Positions 17,195 to 25,422 of a stretch of 64,000 nucleotides of DNA are shown one piece after another. The stretch's first letter is position 1. Every line of letters begins with the position of its first letter. The DNA is from WSZJ01 sp964590435. GTDB taxonomy: Bacteria > Planctomycetota > MHYJ01 > WSZJ01. The notes beneath the pieces are model-generated. The model saw only the letters and a list, made by a program, of their open reading frames with translations, was not told where the DNA came from and did no database searches. Made by a program: the position numbers and the translations under genes. The stretch spans positions 61,052-125,051 of the forward strand of contig CAZPWT010000003.1 in NCBI GenBank assembly GCA_964590435.1. Direction: 5' to 3'.

Positions 17195-17300
17195 TGAGTT
17201 GGGGGTTTGGGGTTCCGGAAGTTGAGTTCCGGGTTCTGGGTTCCGACTTCCGAGTTCGGTTGCGGGTCGCGGGTCGCGAGTCGTGGGATGGGCGGAAGGC
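17195..17300. repeat. GGGTTC-word repeat tract
   Basis: Beginning one base after the stop of the HEAT/TPR gene, the plus strand is a run of variants of GGGTTCCG, GAGTTCCG and GGGTCGC. The words are the same as in the left arm of the palindrome at 43460-43624, but here no complementary arm follows. It may be a half element. Confidence 0.6.
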
Positions 17301-17310
17301 GCTTCCTGAA

Positions 17311-17382
17311 TTTCCCGGGGAGGATTCGAACCTCCAATGAGGGAACCAAAATCCCTAGTGTTACCGATTACACCACCGGGAA
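17311..17382 (-). tRNA. tRNA-Gln (anticodon TTG)
   Basis: On the minus strand the cloverleaf is complete: acceptor TTCCCGG/CCGGGAA, D stem GTGT/ACAC, anticodon stem AGGGA/TCCCT with loop TTTTGGT (anticodon TTG), a 4-base variable loop, T stem GGAGG/CCTCC with loop TTCGAAT, and discriminator A. CCA is not encoded. Confidence 0.97.
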
Positions 17383-17432
17383 GCGTGGGGGCATTGTAAG
17401 CGATCGGCGCGGAGCGGCCCGGCCGCCGCGCA

Positions 17433-18590
17433 TTACGATTCCTGGATCGCGATGCCCCACGTCTTGAGCCGGTCGACGTGCGCCCTTGCCGGCACCGCCG
17501 TCTCCAGCGGGATCGCGCCGCGCATGGTCTCGCCGGCGGCCATCATCTGCGCGACCAGCGCCGCGGGATACGCGGTCGTCCGCTCCATCGCCGTGAACCC
17601 GGTCGCCTCGTCTCCGTAGTCGAGCACGTCGTACTGCACGCGCTTCGCCTTCCCCGCCTTCCTGCCCTCGCCCCAGACGCGCAGGATCACGAGGTCCTTG
17701 TCGCCCCTGAACGTCAGCCGCGGGATCAGACACGCCGCCGTCAGGTCGCGCGGCCGGATCGAGTTCGGGCCGACCGTCACCGGCGCCGCGTCCAGCAGCC
17801 CCAGCTCCAGCAGCGTCCGGATCCGGTCCCAGTGCCCCGGGTACCGGATCGTCTTGTAGTCGTAGTCCTTCACGCGCCCCGCGAACGTCTTCGGCGCCGT
17901 CGACGTCCCGCCGCTCGTCGTCGCGCACTGAAGCGTCCCGAGCTTCCCGCCCATCTCGATCGGCTCGAACTCCGCGATCGTCGGCACTCGCAGGAGCTTC
18001 CCGTTCCGCAGGCATTCCGCCTCGCCCGTGTACTCGTTGATCAGCCCGTGGATCGAGAACACCAGCATGTAGGACAGCGGCGGCTTCGGGTCCTGCGGCA
18101 GCCCGCCGCACCGCACGTGCACCGAGATCTCCGCGTCGAACTGCTCCACCGCCAGCGCCGCCAGCGTGTTCCCCAGCCCCGGCGCCAGCCCGCAGTCCGG
18201 GATCAAAGACAGCCCGTGCTTCGACGCCTCCGGATGAAGCGCCAGCTCGCGCTCCACGACCTCCGTGTTCCCCCCGAGATCGCAGAAATGCACCCTCGCG
18301 TCCATCGCTGCCCGCGCCACGTCCACGTTCAGGAAGTACGGCACGCACGACACCGCCGCCTGGTGCCCCTTGAGCAGCGTCCGCGTCGTCACCGGGTCCG
18401 AAGCGTCCAGCCGCGCCGGCCGCACCGCGTCGCGCCCCAGCAGCTTGTTCACCCGCTTCGCCGCCGCCGCCGCCACCGACTCGTCCATGTCCGCCAGCGT
18501 CACCTGCTCCGCTTCGCCGAATTTCGCGAGCCCGTAGGCCGCGCAGGCGCCCTGGCGTCCGGCGCCGAGGATGGCGTATTTGAAGGGCAT
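17433..18590 (-). CDS. Saccharopine dehydrogenase-like oxidoreductase
   Basis: A 385-residue NAD(P)-dependent enzyme of the saccharopine dehydrogenase/lysine 6-dehydrogenase family. KYAILGAGRQGACAAYGLAK is the Rossmann dinucleotide fingerprint, VSCVPYFLNVDVARAAM and VHFCDLGGNTEVV follow, and LIPDCGLAPGLGN is the family's conserved motif. The C-terminal domain includes CGGLPQDPKPPLSYMLVFS and ending ERTTAYPAALVAQMMAAGE. The start at ATG 18590 is directly before the Rossmann strand. Family members act on lysine, saccharopine or carboxynorspermidine; the sequence alone does not decide, and no pathway partners adjoin. Monocistronic in appearance. Confidence 0.87.
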   Translation of the reverse strand: MPFKYAILGAGRQGACAAYGLAKFGEAEQVTLADMDESVAAAAAKRVNKLLGRDAVRPARLDASDPVTTRTLLKGHQAAVSCVPYFLNVDVARAAMDARVHFCDLGGNTEVVERELALHPEASKHGLSLIPDCGLAPGLGNTLAALAVEQFDAEISVHVRCGGLPQDPKPPLSYMLVFSIHGLINEYTGEAECLRNGKLLRVPTIAEFEPIEMGGKLGTLQCATTSGGTSTAPKTFAGRVKDYDYKTIRYPGHWDRIRTLLELGLLDAAPVTVGPNSIRPRDLTAACLIPRLTFRGDKDLVILRVWGEGRKAGKAKRVQYDVLDYGDEATGFTAMERTTAYPAALVAQMMAAGETMRGAIPLETAVPARAHVDRLKTWGIAIQES

Positions 18591-18662
18591 GGAGGCATTG
18601 AAGCAGCGAAGGTGTCGGAGGCCAAGTGGAAGGGGCGCCACCAAGGGACCAACCGCTTGCTG

Positions 18663-19781
18663 TCAGCGCGGGCCGTAGCGGAAAACCTTCACCTCCACCT
18701 TGTGAAGGGTGAGGCGCGCGTGCGGCGGGAGCAGGATGGCGCATCCACCGACATTCGCCGTTGCGCGGTCGCAGCTTCCATTCACGCCGGGCGTGCTGCC
18801 GAAGGAGGCGCGAGTCTGGTTCCCGCTGACCAGAAGTTCCAGGGTGGCGCGGACAGCCGGCCGGATCGGGCCGGCGTCGCCCATCATCGACTTGATGTCG
18901 TGACGGACGGGCTTTCGAAAAACGTCGGAGACGCGTTGCTCGACCGCAAAGCCGTCTTCCGTCGGGGTGACCTGGAGCCGGAGAAGGTAGTCGCTCCATG
19001 AAACATCGCTCTTCAGGATAATCCTGGCCGTTTCTTCCCCGGAATTCTCCAGCACGACTCCGTCCTCGGCGTTCGACACGCGAACGCCGGGAGCCGAGAG
19101 GGCGTGGATGTCGATTTCGGGGAGCGGCGTGCCGCGCAGGTTCTCGAGGAACTCCGGCGAATCGAACGGACGCGAATCGGGCGACCACAAACGGTAGACG
19201 GGAATGCGGGAATCGAGCCGGGTGCAGAACTCAATGGCCCAGAGTGCATCCAGCTCCCGCTGCTCGAGGCGCCCACTACGGCCGGGATCCTTGATGATCG
19301 ATTCCGTTGCCCCGCGAATCCGACCCATGGCAAGCCGCACATCCTCGTCGTAGGCATAGGCCCCCATCCTGCGGCTGGCCGACTTGCCGCCCGGCACCTT
19401 TTCGAGGAGGTGAAGTCGAGCGGCTGCAGCGGCGAACAAACCCGCCTTCATGTCGGACTCAGCCTCCTCGAGAGCTTTCATCACCTCCTGGTGCGCGGCG
19501 ACCGCAGTTTTGACCTCTGAGGCCTCCGCCTCATAGCTTGCCAACAATGGACTTTCCTTGGGCAAGAGAGCACGAAGCCGGACCAGCCCGTATTCGATGT
19601 TCCCAACGTTGGGAGGATGGGCATGGAGTTGTTCCGCGACGTAGAACATCCATTCAGTGCTCTCATCGCGCACGACCCGCCCGCGCGACCGCGCCTGCGC
19701 GATCTTCCAACCGGCGAAACCCCCGGCCAAGAGCCCGACAAACAGGGTGAGAATGATCCATTGCGCGAAGCTCAGTCGCAT
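18663..19781 (-). CDS. Single-pass membrane protein of unknown function
   Basis: 372 residues from ATG 19781. One N-terminal transmembrane segment (WIILTLFVGLLAGGFAGW) would anchor the protein with the rest outside the cytoplasm. Residues about 45-130 are helical with a heptad-like pattern (EAEASEVKTAVAAHQEVM, KALEEAESDMKAGLFAAAAA) and may be coiled coil. The C-terminal half (GVRVSNAEDGVVLENSG through ARLTLHKVEVKVFRYGPR) is beta-rich and resembles jelly-roll folds of the 3-keto-disaccharide hydrolase (DUF1080) type, though this is a weak impression. Base composition is somewhat lower in GC than neighbours. No motif defines an activity. Divergent from the next gene. Confidence 0.65.
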   Translation of the reverse strand: MRLSFAQWIILTLFVGLLAGGFAGWKIAQARSRGRVVRDESTEWMFYVAEQLHAHPPNVGNIEYGLVRLRALLPKESPLLASYEAEASEVKTAVAAHQEVMKALEEAESDMKAGLFAAAAARLHLLEKVPGGKSASRRMGAYAYDEDVRLAMGRIRGATESIIKDPGRSGRLEQRELDALWAIEFCTRLDSRIPVYRLWSPDSRPFDSPEFLENLRGTPLPEIDIHALSAPGVRVSNAEDGVVLENSGEETARIILKSDVSWSDYLLRLQVTPTEDGFAVEQRVSDVFRKPVRHDIKSMMGDAGPIRPAVRATLELLVSGNQTRASFGSTPGVNGSCDRATANVGGCAILLPPHARLTLHKVEVKVFRYGPR

Positions 19782-19916
19782 GCGAAACAGGATACTTCTG
19801 CGAAGCGCCGCTCGTTCCGGGGAATGTGAATCGGGGGTAGCGCCATCTTCCCCCGCAGCCGCATTCCATTCCCCCTCTCTCCGGACCATTCGAGATCGGG
19901 TCGTGAAAGGGGTACC

Positions 19917-20693
19917 ATGGGCTCCATGGCACCCCGGCTGATTCTGGCGATGCTCCTGGTCTTCTCGGCGGGCGCGCTGCTCTCTGCGGAGCCCGCGCGG
20001 GACAAGCCTCCCGAGATTTCAAAGCCCGTGATGGAGGCGGTCGAAGCGCTGCTCAAGGACCCGGAGTGGGGTGTCGACAAGCGGAAGGGCGACACCGGCG
20101 CGGAAATCCAGCCCCTCATCGCCCTCGGCGCAGAGGCGGTCGAGTCCATGGTCGCGGCTTGGGGGCTCCTTGGCGATCCTGAGGATTCCAAGGACGCCAA
20201 GAAGTGCGACGACCCTGTTCCGCCTCGGGCGGTGGTGAGACGGCGGTGGCTCCTCACGACCCATGAGATCATTTTCGACGAGCAGAACAAGATCCCCGCA
20301 TCAGTCCGGGCACAGGTCGCTGCGCTGTATGTCCGCGCAGCCAGGACCGATCCGAATCCGTTCGTGAAGGCATGCGGTCTGCTGATGGCCGCGTTCATGC
20401 CCACCGGGAATCCGGAGGATCTCGCCGTGTTCATAGACCTGATGGCGGAGCGCCAGCAGACGTCCTCGTGCTCGACGCTGGGAGAACTGGCGAGCGTGGC
20501 TGTCAGCGAGCAGGTCTCGAAGGACGCTCAACCGACATTGCCCGAAGGCGCTTCGCCGCAGGAAACGCAGAAGGCCTGGAAGCAGTGGTACCAGGACAAT
20601 CGGGAGAGGCTCGAATTCGACCCGAAGCAGCAGAAGTTCCGGCTGAAGCCAGAGCCCTCGAAGAACGCCGAACCGGACTCCCCGAAGAAATAG
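19917..20693 (+). CDS. Exported hypothetical protein, HEAT-like
   Basis: 258 residues with an N-terminal signal peptide (APRLILAMLLVFSAGALLSA) and likely cleavage before EPARDK. ATG 19917 has a purine-rich AAAGGGG Shine-Dalgarno about 8 bases upstream; a second ATG lies 9 bases downstream. The mature part is helical (EISKPVMEAVEALLKDPEWG, SVRAQVAALYVRAARTDP) and ends in a charged tail (WKQWYQDNRERLEFDPKQ then Lys/Pro-rich). The WKQWYQDNRERL ending resembles C-termini of planctomycete HEAT proteins. No known family beyond that; probably periplasmic. It shares a divergent intergenic region with the membrane protein at 18663-19781, and the two may be regulated together. Confidence 0.65.
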   Translation: MGSMAPRLILAMLLVFSAGALLSAEPARDKPPEISKPVMEAVEALLKDPEWGVDKRKGDTGAEIQPLIALGAEAVESMVAAWGLLGDPEDSKDAKKCDDPVPPRAVVRRRWLLTTHEIIFDEQNKIPASVRAQVAALYVRAARTDPNPFVKACGLLMAAFMPTGNPEDLAVFIDLMAERQQTSSCSTLGELASVAVSEQVSKDAQPTLPEGASPQETQKAWKQWYQDNRERLEFDPKQQKFRLKPEPSKNAEPDSPKK

Positions 20694-20778
20694 CGCCTGC
20701 ACCTCGGCGTCCCACGCCCGCCTCGATTTCGGCGCCGCCTTGCCGCAGGCGGTTCACGCCATTAGACTCCCCGCTCCC

Positions 20779-21687
20779 ATGGCCACCCCCTCCCGCCTCG
20801 TCGAGTGCGTCCCGAACTTCTCCGAAGGCCGCCGGCCCGAGGTCCTCGAGAAGATCGTCGCCGCCATCGCTTCCGTCCCGCGCATCAAGGTGCTGGACGA
20901 GTCGATGGACATGGACCACAACCGGAGCGTGGTGACGTTCGTGGGGGAGCCGGAAGCGACGGTAGACGCGATGTTCCGGGGGATGCAGACGGCGGCGGAC
21001 CTGATCGACATGGCGCAGCACAAGGGGGCGCATCCGCGGATCGGGGCGACGGACGTGGTGCCGTTCGTGCCGCTGATCGGGATCACGATGGACGAGTGCG
21101 TGATCCTGGCGCGGAAGCTGGGGGAGATGGCGGGGCGGATGCTGGGGATCCCGATCTACCTGTACGCGGAGGCGGCGGCGCGGCCGGAGCGGCGAATTTT
21201 GGCGGACGTGCGGAAGGGCGAGTACGAGGGGCTGCGCGAAGAGCTGGGGAAGGTGCCGGGGCGCGAGCCGGATTTCGGACCGAGCGTGTTCAACGCGAAG
21301 GCCGGGGCGACGGCGGTCGGGGCGCGCAAGCCGCTGATCGCGTACAACATCTACCTGAAGACGACCGACGTGAAGGTCGCCAAATCGATCGCCAAGGCGG
21401 TCCGCGAGAAGGACGGCGGGCTTAAGAAAGTCCAGGCGCTCGGGCTGTGGATCCCGGAGCGGAGCATGGCGCAGGTCTCCATGAACCTGCTCGACTACCA
21501 CACGACGGGGTTCAAGGCCGTCTTCGGCGAAGTCACCCGGCTGGCCGAGAAGGCCGGCGTGAAGGTCGCCGAGAGCGAGCTGATCGGGCTCGTTCCGCGC
21601 GAGGCGTTTGCCGAAGTATCCCCGGAGCAGCTCCTGCTCGCCGGGTTCACGAAGAACCAGATCATCGAAAACCGCCTCGAGGATTAA
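20779..21687 (+). CDS. ftcD: Glutamate formimidoyltransferase
   Basis: A 302-residue enzyme matching the formiminotransferase domain: RLVECVPNFSEGRRPEV at the N-terminus, DMDHNRSVVTFVGEP, AQHKGAHPRIGATDVVPFVP, and LIAYNIYLKTTDVKVAKSI. It moves the formimidoyl group from formiminoglutamate to tetrahydrofolate in histidine degradation, or formyl groups in the reverse direction. Only the transferase half is present; the cyclodeaminase domain found in bifunctional FtcD is absent, as in many bacteria. ATG 20779 is chosen because the conserved region begins five residues later. No other hut genes are in the window. The stop codon lies inside the stem of an inverted repeat. Confidence 0.93.
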   Translation: MATPSRLVECVPNFSEGRRPEVLEKIVAAIASVPRIKVLDESMDMDHNRSVVTFVGEPEATVDAMFRGMQTAADLIDMAQHKGAHPRIGATDVVPFVPLIGITMDECVILARKLGEMAGRMLGIPIYLYAEAAARPERRILADVRKGEYEGLREELGKVPGREPDFGPSVFNAKAGATAVGARKPLIAYNIYLKTTDVKVAKSIAKAVREKDGGLKKVQALGLWIPERSMAQVSMNLLDYHTTGFKAVFGEVTRLAEKAGVKVAESELIGLVPREAFAEVSPEQLLLAGFTKNQIIENRLED

Positions 21688-21786
21688 GCCGGGCCCAGCG
21701 TTTGCCTTCGAGTTCAGGACAAAGTTCGGTCGGGCCCGGCTTACCCGCCGAAGCTCCGGACGCGAAGCGCCGGAGCGAAGGCGGGT
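21685..21786. repeat. Two stem-loops after ftcD
   Basis: TAAGCCGGGCCC at 21685-21696 includes the ftcD stop and pairs perfectly with GGGCCCGGCTTA at 21732-21743. A second stem follows at once: ACCCGCC and GCTCCGG against CCGGAGC and GGCGGGT (21743-21786), an element resembling dispersed bacterial palindromes. There is no T-run. Confidence 0.75.
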
Positions 21787-21809
21787 GCTTTCGGACGACC
21801 ACATCACCG

Positions 21810-22838
21810 ATGCTTGATCGCATGAGGGAAGCCGCCGTGACGGAGCAGGCAACCGCGGTCGCGCCGGGGGCGCCCCCGGGGCAACTCTCGGCTCTGGGCG
21901 ACTTTTGCCGGCGGCACGACCTCCTCCTCTCCGAGGCGATCTGGATTGCCGCTCACGTCGTCTTCGACCTCCTCATCGTCATCGCCTGGATCGCCCGCGG
22001 CATCCCCGAGGCTCCCAAGTACCTCGTCATCAACCTCTGCTCGATGAGCGGCGTCCTCATCCTGCGCCCCTTCATGCGCCAAGCCAAGGGCGGCCTCCTC
22101 TGGATCCTCCGCCACTGGTACCCCGTCACGTTCTACGGCGTCTTCTTCATGGAGTGCCGCTCGCTCGTCCCCGCCCTTCACCCCCGCGAGTTCGACGCCC
22201 AGCTCGCTGTCCTCGACAGGACTCTCTTCGGCTCCCTCCCCGACTTCCTCATGCACCGGATGCACTTCCCCGCCCTCTCCGAATTCCTCCAGTTCTGCTA
22301 CGCCACTTACTACTTCCTCCCCCTCATCGCCGGCGGGCAGATCATGGCGCGGATGGGGACGAAGCGCCTCTCGGACGGCATCGCGATCACGTCCATCGGT
22401 TTCTACGGCTCCTACGCCGGGTATTTCCTCTGCCCGGCCGTCGGTCCGCGCTTCTCCCCCCCGTACCACGACGGCCTCTACGGCCTCTGGTCCTTCGACG
22501 CCATCCGCACGTTCCTCGCCGTCTCCGAGGGGCGCATGCACGACTGCATGCCCAGCGGCCACACCGCCGTGACGCTCATCACGCTCCTGTTCGCCTGGCG
22601 CGCCCACCGCCCCACCTTCTGGCTCATCCTCCCCTTCGCCCTCGGCCTCATCTTCTCGACCGTTTACCTCCGCTACCACTACCTCGTCGACGTCGCCATC
22701 GCCGTCCCCTTCACCGCCGTCTGCCTCTTCCTCGGCGCTGCCGTCGTCCGCGCCTGGGACCGCTTCACAGGCTCCCCCGACGCCCCGAAACTGCTCGGGA
22801 CGGCCCGCCTTGACGCGCCCGCCCGCGAAACGGTCTAA
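21810..22838 (+). CDS. PAP2-family integral membrane phosphatase/phosphotransferase
   Basis: 342 residues, about six transmembrane helices (for example WIAAHVVFDLLIVIAWIA, FWLILPFALGLIFSTVYL). Type 2 phosphatidic acid phosphatase motifs are present: GPRFSPPYHDG near motif 1, CMPSGHTAVTL (motif 2 with catalytic His) and YLRYHYLVDVAIA (motif 3, His plus Asp). The overall layout and FLQFCYATYYFLPL resemble the Aur1/inositolphosphorylceramide-synthase-like branch (PAP2_3), which transfers lipid phosphate groups rather than simply hydrolysing them. ATG 21810 is used; ATG 21822 and GTG 21837 are alternatives, the last with a GAGGGAA purine stretch. The substrate is unknown. A promoter for the next gene lies within the last codons. 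Confidence 0.85.
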   Translation: MLDRMREAAVTEQATAVAPGAPPGQLSALGDFCRRHDLLLSEAIWIAAHVVFDLLIVIAWIARGIPEAPKYLVINLCSMSGVLILRPFMRQAKGGLLWILRHWYPVTFYGVFFMECRSLVPALHPREFDAQLAVLDRTLFGSLPDFLMHRMHFPALSEFLQFCYATYYFLPLIAGGQIMARMGTKRLSDGIAITSIGFYGSYAGYFLCPAVGPRFSPPYHDGLYGLWSFDAIRTFLAVSEGRMHDCMPSGHTAVTLITLLFAWRAHRPTFWLILPFALGLIFSTVYLRYHYLVDVAIAVPFTAVCLFLGAAVVRAWDRFTGSPDAPKLLGTARLDAPARETV

Positions 22839-22839
22839 T
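22810..22839 (+). promoter_or_regulatory. Promoter of the adenylate cyclase gene
   Basis: TTGACG at 22810-22815, an 18-base spacer and TCTAAT at 22834-22839, overlapping the end of the PAP2 gene. This predicts a leader of about 130 bases containing the long hairpin at 22913-22964. Confidence 0.5.
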
Positions 22840-22912
22840 GTCGGGTCTTGGGGCCTGAAGGGGGCAACCCGGTTTCGAACACGGCCCGCACTCCCGGAAG
22901 TCATTGTCGTTG

Positions 22913-22964
22913 CAGCGTTTGAGAAAGAAGCGGAGCAGGCCCGCCGCTTCTTTCTTCAACGCTG
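22913..22964 (+). promoter_or_regulatory. 21-bp leader hairpin just before the adenylate cyclase RBS
   Basis: CAGCGTTTGAGAAAGAAGCGG pairs with CCGCTTCTTTCTTCAACGCTG with only two mismatches around a 10-base loop. The hairpin ends 12 bases before the TTG start, so the GAGAGGGG Shine-Dalgarno lies at its foot. There is no T-run, so it is more likely an RNA stability or translation control element than a terminator. Confidence 0.65.
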
Positions 22965-22976
22965 AGAGGGGTCGCT

Positions 22977-24695
22977 TTGGCCAAGCTGATCGTCACGACG
23001 GGACCGCTGGCGCCGCGCGAAATCGAGATCACGAAGGACGTGTTCTCGATGGGGCGCATGCCCGAGAACGACATCGAGCTCCGGGACTCCCTCGTCTCGC
23101 GGAAGCACTCCGAGCTGATCCGCAGGGCCAATCGCTTCACGATCTACGACCTCGGGTCGTCGAACGGGACGTACGTGAACAAGAAGCGTGTGGACGTGAA
23201 GGTGCTGGACGACGGGGACGAGGTTTCGGTCGGGGAGACGACGTTCACGTTCAAGGACGAGCATTCGCCGGCGCGGCCGTCGGAAGCGGCGCCGGAGCCG
23301 GCGGAGAGCGAGCTGATCGCGAGCCTGTACGGGAACCCGAACGAGATCGTGAAGAAGGTGGCGGACCTGCCGGAGGAGTACCGGATCGACGTGAAGGAGT
23401 CGATCGCGCGCGGGTATTCGTTCAAGGACCTGAAGTCGGTGGCGGCGCAGCAGGCGCCGGCGCCGGCGGCGGCGGCCGTCCCCGCGGCGCAGAAGAAGGA
23501 CGACAAGAAGGCGGTGTCGAGCTCGAGCGCGCCGTCGACGGACCAGGACGACCGGTTCAAGTTCCTGTACCACCTCGGGCGCGACTTGTCGTCGAAGCCG
23601 TCGCTGAAGGAAGTGCTCCAGAGCGCGCTCGACACGATCTTCGAGGTCATCAACGCCGAGCGCGGCGTGATCCTGACCGTCGACAAGAACAGCGGCGAGC
23701 TGGTCCCGCAGGTCGCCCGGCACCGCGCCCACGGCTCGATCTCGGTCCACGAGGTCGTCCCCAGCCGCACCATCACGTCGCGCGTCATCCAGGACAAGAA
23801 CTTCATTATCAGCAGCGACGCCAAGCACGACCAGCGCTTCCAGATGGGCATGTCGATCATCCAGTACAACATCCGGAGCGCGATGTGCGTGCCGCTGTGG
23901 GAGAAGGAAGAGGTGTTCGGGGTGATCTACCTCGACAACCAGATGAAGACGTACCCGTTCGAGATCGCGGACCTGCACATCCTGGGCGCCATCGCCAACC
24001 AGGTGGCGATCCGTATCAAGCAGGAGGAGCTGTTCAACAAGCTCAAGCAGGAGGAGCTGACGCGCTCGAACATGGAGCGGTTCTTCTCGCCCGACATCGC
24101 GGAGATCCTGATCAAGCGGGGGCAGGCGGGGCTGGCGCCGGAGGAGAAGGAAGCGACGATCGTGTTCTGCGACATCTCGGAGTTCACGAACATTTCCGAG
24201 AAGATGAAGCCGCCGCAGATCGCGGACCTCTTGAACGGGTACTTCGAGATGGCGAGCCGGATCATCCTGGACCACAAGGGGTCGGTGAACAAGTACATCG
24301 GCGACTCGATCATGAGCGTGTTCGGGGCGCCGGTGGCGTACGAGGACCACGCGTTGCGGGCGGTGAAGGCGGCGCTGGCGATCCAGCGGGAGATCCGGCG
24401 GCTGAACGAGAAGACCGACACGCGGCTGCGGTACCACGTGCACATCGGCGTGAACACGGGGGACGTGGTGGCGGGCAACATCGGGTCGCAGAAGCGCATC
24501 GAGTACACGGTGCTCGGGGACGCGGTGAACATTGCGGCGCGCCTGGAGAAGAAGGCGGGGCCGGGGCAGATCGTGATCGGAGATCGCACATGCAGTCTGG
24601 TGCGTGAGCGGATAAACTGCCGCCCGCTGGGGGCGGAGCGCCTGAAGGGGAAAGAGAACGAGATCCATCTCTTCGAAGTGACGGGGGAGAAGTAG
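22977..24695 (+). CDS. FHA-GAF-class III adenylate cyclase
   Basis: 572 residues from a TTG with a GAGAGGGG Shine-Dalgarno. Residues 1-95 are an FHA domain (MGRMPENDIEL, SRKHSELIRR, YDLGSSNGTYVN), which binds phosphothreonine. An Ala/Pro-rich linker leads to a GAF domain (about 190-355, FKFLYHLGRDLSSKPSLKE, MCVPLWEKEEVFGVIYLDNQ). The C-terminal class III cyclase domain has metal-binding aspartates Asp399 (VFCDISEFTN) and Asp443 (NKYIGDSIMSVFG), purine-specifying Lys439, and EYTVLGDAVNIAARLE. All catalytic residues appear intact, with the Lys/Thr pair of ATP-type enzymes. It likely makes cAMP in response to a phosphoprotein and a small ligand; a Ser/Thr kinase system fits, as kinase genes occur in the window. 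Confidence 0.94.
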   Translation: MAKLIVTTGPLAPREIEITKDVFSMGRMPENDIELRDSLVSRKHSELIRRANRFTIYDLGSSNGTYVNKKRVDVKVLDDGDEVSVGETTFTFKDEHSPARPSEAAPEPAESELIASLYGNPNEIVKKVADLPEEYRIDVKESIARGYSFKDLKSVAAQQAPAPAAAAVPAAQKKDDKKAVSSSSAPSTDQDDRFKFLYHLGRDLSSKPSLKEVLQSALDTIFEVINAERGVILTVDKNSGELVPQVARHRAHGSISVHEVVPSRTITSRVIQDKNFIISSDAKHDQRFQMGMSIIQYNIRSAMCVPLWEKEEVFGVIYLDNQMKTYPFEIADLHILGAIANQVAIRIKQEELFNKLKQEELTRSNMERFFSPDIAEILIKRGQAGLAPEEKEATIVFCDISEFTNISEKMKPPQIADLLNGYFEMASRIILDHKGSVNKYIGDSIMSVFGAPVAYEDHALRAVKAALAIQREIRRLNEKTDTRLRYHVHIGVNTGDVVAGNIGSQKRIEYTVLGDAVNIAARLEKKAGPGQIVIGDRTCSLVRERINCRPLGAERLKGKENEIHLFEVTGEK

Positions 24696-24781
24696 CCGCA
24701 GGGGAACGCACGCAACGCTCAAAACATGTCCCGGGGGCCACGAGCCGGATCCCGGGCACACGACAACGGGGGATTGCACCT

Positions 24782-25369
24782 ATGACTGTCGCCTTGATCG
24801 CGCTGGCCGCCTTCGGCTGCGGGGTGATCTACTGCAGCTTCTTCGAGTGGGCCCTCCACAAGTACGTGATGCACCGCCCGTTCCTCGGCTTCAAGTACCC
24901 GTTCCGGGCGCACGCCCAGACGCACCACCGGGTCTTCGAGTACGAGGAGACGTACTACCTCCAGCGTGACGACGACAAGCGGATCGTGGCCATGGCCTGG
25001 TGGAACGGCCCGGTGATCATCCTGGCGAACACGCCGGCGTGGTTCGCGGGCGGGATGATCGCGGGGCTCGGCACGTTCTCTTCGAACTTCTGGATCGGCG
25101 CGGTCGGCTCCGCCTGCTCCATGGTCGTCTACTACGCCCTCTACGAGTCGCTCCACTGGTGCATGCACGTCCCGGGCACCCGCTGGTTCTCCAACTCGCG
25201 GTGGTTCAAGTTCCTCGACGACCACCACCGGATGCACCACAAGCGCCCGATGTCGAACCTGAACGTCGTCTTCCCGCTCGCGGACTTCATCCTGCGCTCC
25301 AAGGCGCCGGGGCTTCCGCCGGTGTCGAGGATGGCGGCGGAAGCCCGCGAAGCCGCCGGGGTCCGGTAA
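24782..25369 (+). CDS. Fatty acid hydroxylase/sterol desaturase family protein
   Basis: 195 residues, a membrane-bound di-iron hydroxylase type. Histidine clusters are clear: HKYVMH (26-31), HAQTHH (44-49), a later HWCMH and DDHHRMHHK. Two long hydrophobic stretches (VALIALAAFGCGVIYCSF and ANTPAWFAGGMIAGLG region, then SACSMVVYYALY) supply the transmembrane helices that bring the clusters together on the cytoplasmic face. ATG 24782 has a GGGGGA Shine-Dalgarno 9 bases upstream. Family members hydroxylate fatty acyl chains, sterols or carotenoids using oxygen; substrate cannot be assigned. Followed after 53 bases by the pseudokinase. Confidence 0.88.
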   Translation: MTVALIALAAFGCGVIYCSFFEWALHKYVMHRPFLGFKYPFRAHAQTHHRVFEYEETYYLQRDDDKRIVAMAWWNGPVIILANTPAWFAGGMIAGLGTFSSNFWIGAVGSACSMVVYYALYESLHWCMHVPGTRWFSNSRWFKFLDDHHRMHHKRPMSNLNVVFPLADFILRSKAPGLPPVSRMAAEAREAAGVR

Positions 25370-25422
25370 CCGGGGAGAGCGCCGTTCCCTCACAACGCCC
25401 GCTTTCGCAGGACGGACCACCC

